NCBI RefSeq assembly: GCF_019649055.1
Contig: NW_026570221.1
Location: forward strand, 1,240,001 to 1,304,000
Origin: Paramacrobiotus metropolitanus
Taxonomy: Eukaryota; Tardigrada; Eutardigrada; Parachela; Macrobiotidae
Length of the DNA: 64,000 nt
Direction: 5' to 3'
The notes under the pieces are model-generated. The model worked only from the letters and a program-made list of their open reading frames with translations. It was not told the DNA's origin and did no database searches. Made by a program: the position numbers and the translations under genes. Positions 58,591-64,000 of the stretch are shown here, piece by piece (position 1 is the stretch's first letter; every line of letters begins with the position of its first letter).

Positions 58591-61500
58591 TTATTCCAAG
58601 TCCACGTTGACCGGGGCTCTACCACCCAAGTGGGAGCCTTCCGAGTCATCATCCTTATCCCGTCGTCCTGGGTGGTTTGAGGATGTAGCCTCCTGGGTAC
58701 AGGCTGACTGCAATTCCGAGGCTTCCTGTCCGGGCTTTTCGGCTTTAGTTCGGCGGGCTTTGCGTCGTCGGCGGTTCCTGCCCGAGGATGACGAACCAGG
58801 CCACATATTATACCTGTAGGATGACTTACCCTCGGGCATCGGTGGAGATGTGAACCCGGGTGGCAAGTGGCGATGGGTCCGGCACCATTCCGAGAGGGTC
58901 GACGCCTCGTCGACATCCTTTTCGTCGTCTGGGTGGTACTGGTACTCCTTGTGCCATCGCTCTGCTGTCAGCAGGAAGTCACGCAGCCATAATCCCACCA
59001 CTGTGTCTCTCACTGGCGTACTCAGCTGGGCCACCGCCGTCCGTAGTCGGGGCGGGATGTTGTTGTTCCGGTACGCACAGTACAGAGTGTAATGGCTGTG
59101 ATGGTGGCCAAGTCGGGCCGCGAAAATCAGTCGCAAAGCCGTCTGGAAAGCCATCGGAGCATCTCCCCGGGCTTCGGTTTCAATGTTGCCAAGGTATTCA
59201 GGCAAACCCTGGGCCGCTCTGGCTGCAGTGATCACCATGGCTGTTTGTGCCTCGGTGAGTACGAACTGCGCCACCCATTCCGTATGGTCCGTGACCTCTC
59301 GTTCCGAGGCATACAACGGGAGCTGACTCAGCTGAGACCAGTCAAGATGGTCGAATGGCAGTCCCAAGGTTGCTGGGTCGGTCGCGCTAGGCAAACCGTT
59401 CGTCCGGTAGTACGGGAATCCGATGCCATAGGCCAACCGATCATTCATCTCAAAGTCCTCCGACAATTGCCGATGTTCAAACATCTGTTGGTATCCGGAG
59501 CGGTCGAGGAAGGTTCGAAGGTCGTTGACCAGGTGCCAGACTTGGTTGCGTCGGTCTTCCCGGTACTGCATGGTTCCCATGATATAATTCGTCCGTTCCG
59601 TCAGGTGTGGGATTTCCACCGCAATGCCCTGTCGGCGTGCATGGTCGTACCGAGGGTCATGCTGGCCTGGTACTACCGGGTCCGGGTCGGGTAATGGACG
59701 TTATCCGGGGCTGGTAGGTCGGACTCGTCAGTGTCGACGTGATAGTCCCACATTTCTTCCTGGGGACCCACGGCTAGGTGTTTAGCCGAGCCAGGTTCCA
59801 GCTGGTCCGACTCATTGAGCCTCCGCTTGACTGGGGTATCTTCCATTTCGATCTCCGGGGATGCCGAGCGTTCTAAGTCTCGGTCCCACTGTTGGATGTT
59901 GTCAACCATCCGCTGGAGAAATGGAGGAAGCGAAGAGACTGTCGCTGGCTGCCATACTCGTAGGCTGCCATAGCGACTGGCCCAACACAGCTGCCATAGC
60001 GACAGCCCGCTTCTTCTGATAGTCATCGCCCATCTGCTGCACAATCTCCTTCATCCGTTCGGTGAGGTTATGGTACTCACGGATGGTCTCGTTGGAGTCG
60101 TTGTCAGGCAAATTGTCGCGGCGACTCTTGAGGGCGTTATAGTAGTTACGCTCCGCGCTCGCAGCCCGATTGATACAATCATCCCTTTCGGTCATGGTCA
60201 GGTCCTTTATGGAGTCCATGGCCGGGTCATTATGGTACTGACGATGAGTCTGGTTACTATCCGCGGGCCCTAATTGGGGCTGCACAGACGGTTGTACCTG
60301 ACGCTCAACCGTTACTTCGGCTGCTATGTCCGGCACCGAGGTTGACATCGATGCTGTGCTGCCCGGCTCTTTTGCCGCTATCTCCAGTTTTGCCGGAGAC
60401 GAAGTGTCCCTTCGTTCTTGGGAGGGTTGCCGAGGGGTCCGTTTCGGGGAAAACCTCGGTGTTGGAGGCTGGATAGGGGTCATACTGGGTAACCGGTTCG
60501 GTTGAGACAGAGCCCTAGTTGGGGACACCTGTTTCACCGGGGACCTACTGCGTCCATCAGTTGACCGAGGCTCAGTCGAGAGCCTTGATGTTGACCGAAG
60601 GTCGTTTAACAGGGCTTGTTGCCCTTGTCGCTCCTCGTCACTATCCTCCGCGCCATAGACGTTGGGGTTGTCGTCATTACCTCCCGAATTGTCGGGTTCG
60701 GTTTCGCGGATAAGGTCGGTTTTGACCTGGCCTTCCTCCAGGGGTGGTTCACGGATGTATACAGCCGGGTTGATCCTCGGGTTCCGTAACAACTGGACAT
60801 AGTCTAAAACCACCCTCGGTAACCTCTGTTGGCGAAGTACCTGCATGCTGCTCCGGAGAGCCATGAGTCTCCGTATAATGGTGTCACGGTCGGCCGCAAA
60901 GTCCAGGATCTTCTGAGTTATGCGGTTCCGATCCCTTGACGACATCTTGTGTTCCAGCTGTCCTCCGGTAAGTTCACCCTCTTGGATGACTCGGTAAAAT
61001 TCAGCCTGTTTGATCTGGTCTACCAGTTGATTGTGGTAAACCAAGGCTTCTCGTTCCGTGGCGGTTAAGTCCGGTTGGATGACCCGCAATACTAACTAAG
61101 GCTGGGGGGCCGTCTTGTGGCTCTCTCCCGGCGTCGGTCGTACCTTCTGACGGGACTTCAGTGGGTTTGAAGTCGTTTCCCGCATCATGATCTCCCGGAC
61201 CTGTTCGAGGGTCCGGACCTGTCTCGGTGGTGATGAGAACAGCTTCCGTTTCGGGCCTTGATCCTCATTCCGATCCTTTGATCGAGGCTTCCTCGCGAAT
61301 TTAGGCGAATCTGGGCCTCCGGGCTGATGGATAGCCCTACCATCCGGGGTTCTCTCCGGGTCATCTGACTGTTCAGTCGGACGTCGGATGACAAGCACCT
61401 GTTCCGTTCGTTTTGGCCCGGCCGAACCGCCTATTGGGGGTACCGGCAATGTTGTTGGCCTCGGTGCCTTACTTGTACTCGGTCGCTCCGGGGTTAAGTC

Positions 61501-64000
61501 TCGTGTCCGAGTATAAGCTTCCCGTTCCGCTGTGGAGGGCTCGAGGTTCTGTTCTTCGCCTTCTAAGGGTGGGACATCCATGGGCTCACCGGGCGGCGTA
61601 GCTGGTTTGGCAGATGGCTTAGTCTGTTGGGCTTTTCGCTCTGCAGCCTCACGTCGCTTGTTACGGTAGTAACCCTCGGTGATCCGCTTTATATCTTGCA
61701 GCGCCTGAATTAGGGTCTCCTCGGTGTCCGAAGATCTCGCTGCCGATAGAGTAAGTATGGTGGCAATGATTTTTCGGCTTGTGTCCAAGGTATTGGTGTC
61801 AACATCGAGCCTTGCCGCCCTAGGGTCCCAGGCGTTCATGGCATGCAGTTGGGCATGCATCTCATGACTGGCATCCTCGGCTCGCTGAAGTGCGCGCCGA
61901 ATGGTTTCTTCCATTCCGGGTACTGCCAGTGGCCAATTTCCTGACGGTGGGGTAGCCGTTGAGGGTGGCTTGATGGTCGGTCTCCGGGTCGATTGGACAG
62001 ATGTACCCTGCTCTGGGGGTTCGATCTGCCTGATCCGAGACTGATCCCTGGAGGCTCGATCTGCCTCTCGCTGTTCTTTAGCCTGCTTTTCTTCCTCATA
62101 GTCCCGGATGAAGCCCGATAGCCAAAGCACGCATGATTGCAGCTGAGCCTGGTTGTACTGATGCTTCGGAGTTTCCGGGTGTAGGAGTATTCGGGTTGCC
62201 CGGGTGTGATTCTCCACTTCGGTGATGTCACCATCCAATTTGAAGAATTCCGCGCTGTGACGGTCGCAGAAGCCTCGGCGAGTCCGCATCTCAGTCAAGA
62301 TATTATTTGCCCGAGTCATGGCTTCAACTATGTAGGGTTGAGCGTCGGGCGGCAGGACTCCCGGGTCCGATATATTTTTTATCGTCCGCACTACTGAGCG
62401 TGGTGAAAGACGCTGAGACGGTGCAACCTGTTGGGTCGCTACCGGCCGTTCCGGTTGCTGCGGTGGATTCGCAGAGGCTTGGGTCGGCGGGTTGGCCGGA
62501 GGCTGAGGTGGAACCGTTTTGCGGTTCTCTTCCTCATGCTTCCTTTTTGCCAATGCCACTTCCAGGTCAGCTCTTAAGCTCTCAAGGTCCATTGTGGCCA
62601 TCTTATGCTGGTCTTGGATCCGCTCCTTCAGCTTCTTCTGAGCCGGGGTCCGATCCTCTAATTGGTTAGCCTGGACGGTTAAGTCCCGGACATAGCCTTC
62701 GTTGAGGGCTATGTCGTCACGGATGATTTGGATTTCCTGCTCCGTCGGGGCTGGTTCAGGTTGGATTGGCCCTGGTGGGTTGGCCTGTGAAGGTCCGAGG
62801 GTCGGAGGTTGAGGTGACCCTGGTGGGTTGGCCTGTCGGGATCCGGGGGTCCGAGGTTAAGCCACCTTGCGGCTTCTTTCCTCTAACTTCCTCCGGAGCC
62901 TCTCAGCATGTCCTCGAGCCATATCACGCTGTTCGGTGATGGTCCGTCGGGTAACTTCGTCACCCGGCTGCAGTGTGGAGATCCGTTGAGTCAGAAGGTC
63001 CGCTGTTAGCTCAGTTTCGGCTAAGTCCCTCCTCAATTCTTCGGTAGTTATAGTAATACCGAAGTCCATTTCCGGTGGGTCATCGAACATCTCGATGTCC
63101 GGTGAGGGTATCGGTGACGGAGGTTCCGACATCGGTGATGCACTTCGATGCGAGCCAGGGCCGGGGGTCACTGTTGGTTCCCCTTCTCGGCTGTGGCTTC
63201 GGCTCGGGCTGTATTCCGAGCATTCGTCCGAGTCCAGGTCACCTTCTTCGGCGATGCGTCTCCCGAGGTATCCGAGTAGCGCATCTAATTCTCGAACGTC
63301 GGCCGGTGCTGTTGGCATTCCGGCATCAGTGAGCCTGGCGACATGGCGGAGGTTACTCTCCAGGTTACACCGGTCGTTGAACCACTTTGACTGTTCTGGA
63401 TCGCCGTGGTTGGGCTTTCCTTGCCATCGATCTGACCGTTCCAAGGTGGTCTTGAGCGTGTGGCCCTTTTCTAAGGTCTTTCTGATCTCTTGCCACTTCC
63501 AAAGTCTGGCTTCGGCTTCGTCGGGCCGGTTTGATGGATCGTCAGAGACGACTATGCCGTAGTTGTCGGCGCGTCGCTCGATGGAAGACAAGAGTCTCGG
63601 GAGCTCGCGGGTTTCCCAGGGTCCTATTGGGATCCCTTCCCAGACAAGACCTGCGATGTCGGCTGTCTCCCGGTTAACTTCGGTAATTAGGTCAGAAACT
63701 CGTCGGGCAGCCTCTTGTCCATTGAGGCTATAGGCCTGCTCACGGCGTCTTATCAACATCGTTATGATGTTGTCGCTGAGCCTCCTCACTCGGTTGACTC
63801 TTTCCCAGAGCTGCATCTTATCTCTGGCTCGGTCATACGCTTGGCGGGTTACGGGGTTCGGTTGTTGCCCTTCCGGTCCGGCCCCCTCAGTTAAATTGAA
63901 GGCCGCTATCTGTTGCTCTACGTATGCTACCGCGCCTTCTAAGAGCCATCTATCGCGGACTCCTGCTGGAATTCTGTCATGGCTGAAGCGTTCAATCTCT
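58591..64000 (-). mobile_element. GC-rich coding block of unknown family, probably an old mobile or virus-like element
   Basis: A long minus-strand coding region read from the right edge leftward, nearly all in one frame, with a few breaks; it continues past position 64000. It encodes repeated helical modules of about 80-100 residues (for example RVRRLSDNIITMLIRRREQA, then RELPRLLSSIERRADNY; RAEDASHEMHAQLHAMNAWD, then ALQDIKRITEGYYRNKR) separated by Pro/Ser/Arg-rich linkers. The last part, near 59.6-58.6 kb, is a more globular domain (LAYGIGFPYYRTNGLPSATD, LGHHHSHYTLYCAYRN) with an Arg/Lys/Ser-rich tail (GRNRRRRKARRTKAEK). Such an arrangement is gag-like or structural in flavour, but no zinc knuckle, protease, reverse transcriptase, integrase or capsid signature is visible. 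High GC content and the shared stem-loops with the neighbouring tract set it apart from host DNA. Age cannot be judged from one copy. Confidence 0.5.

Noticed and set aside
59092-59694. Plus-strand ORF of 200 codons inside the GC-rich block
   Set aside because: The opposite strand shows helical, low-bias protein sequence in a consistent frame over 5 kb; GC-rich DNA generates long antisense frames.

Overview
The window looks like animal nuclear DNA, most likely a small ecdysozoan and probably a tardigrade. It is AT-rich with compact multi-exon genes (introns mostly 50-130 bp, GT-AG). Receptor guanylyl cyclases lie in tandem, and there are gustatory-receptor-like 7TM proteins, intron-bearing H2B genes and a ZP-domain matrix protein. 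The species assignment is inference from gene content and style. Exon models were built by hand from reading frame, splice phase and family motifs.

Layout. 0-13 kb: two tandem receptor guanylyl cyclase genes on the minus strand, the first running off the left edge, with a 51-bp minisatellite in one intron. 13-20 kb: a gene-poor stretch, then a plus-strand aquaporin-like channel with altered NPA boxes. 20-21 kb: a small secreted WAP-like protein (minus). 22-26 kb: two tandem gustatory-receptor-like genes (plus); the first carries a 5-bp duplication that breaks its frame. A perfect 65-bp inverted repeat follows.

26-35 kb: the most striking locus, two tandem paralogues (minus) in which an N-terminal helical region and an APAF1/NLR-type NB-ARC ATPase are joined to a C-terminal protein kinase with HLD in place of HRD. 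The usual winged-helix/ARC2 part and sensor repeats are absent. 36-42 kb: a canonical H2B gene and a diverged H2B variant with an arginine-rich tail, either side of a 2.45-kb terminal-inverted-repeat element without coding capacity. 43-48 kb: a secreted protein with a lysozyme-like N-terminal region, vWA, CUB and ZP domains (plus). 48-56 kb (minus): a diverged GH18/chitobiase-like gene, a frameshifted Tudor-like gene, a GC-rich Ala/Pro-rich secreted ORF and a RUSF1 (DUF647) homologue whose ten exons all join in phase.

56.9-64 kb is compositionally foreign: GC-rich and running off the right edge. It carries a long minus-strand coding block of repeated helical modules and Pro/Arg-rich linkers, of unknown family, probably an old mobile or virus-like element. 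Beside it is a 1.7-kb tract studded with small stem-loops that share an invariant TATTG loop but have different, still-paired stems.

Functionally, the window mixes chemosensory or peptide signalling (guanylyl cyclases, Gr-like receptors), chromatin, extracellular matrix and a candidate innate-immune or cell-death signalling pair (the NB-ARC-kinase genes).
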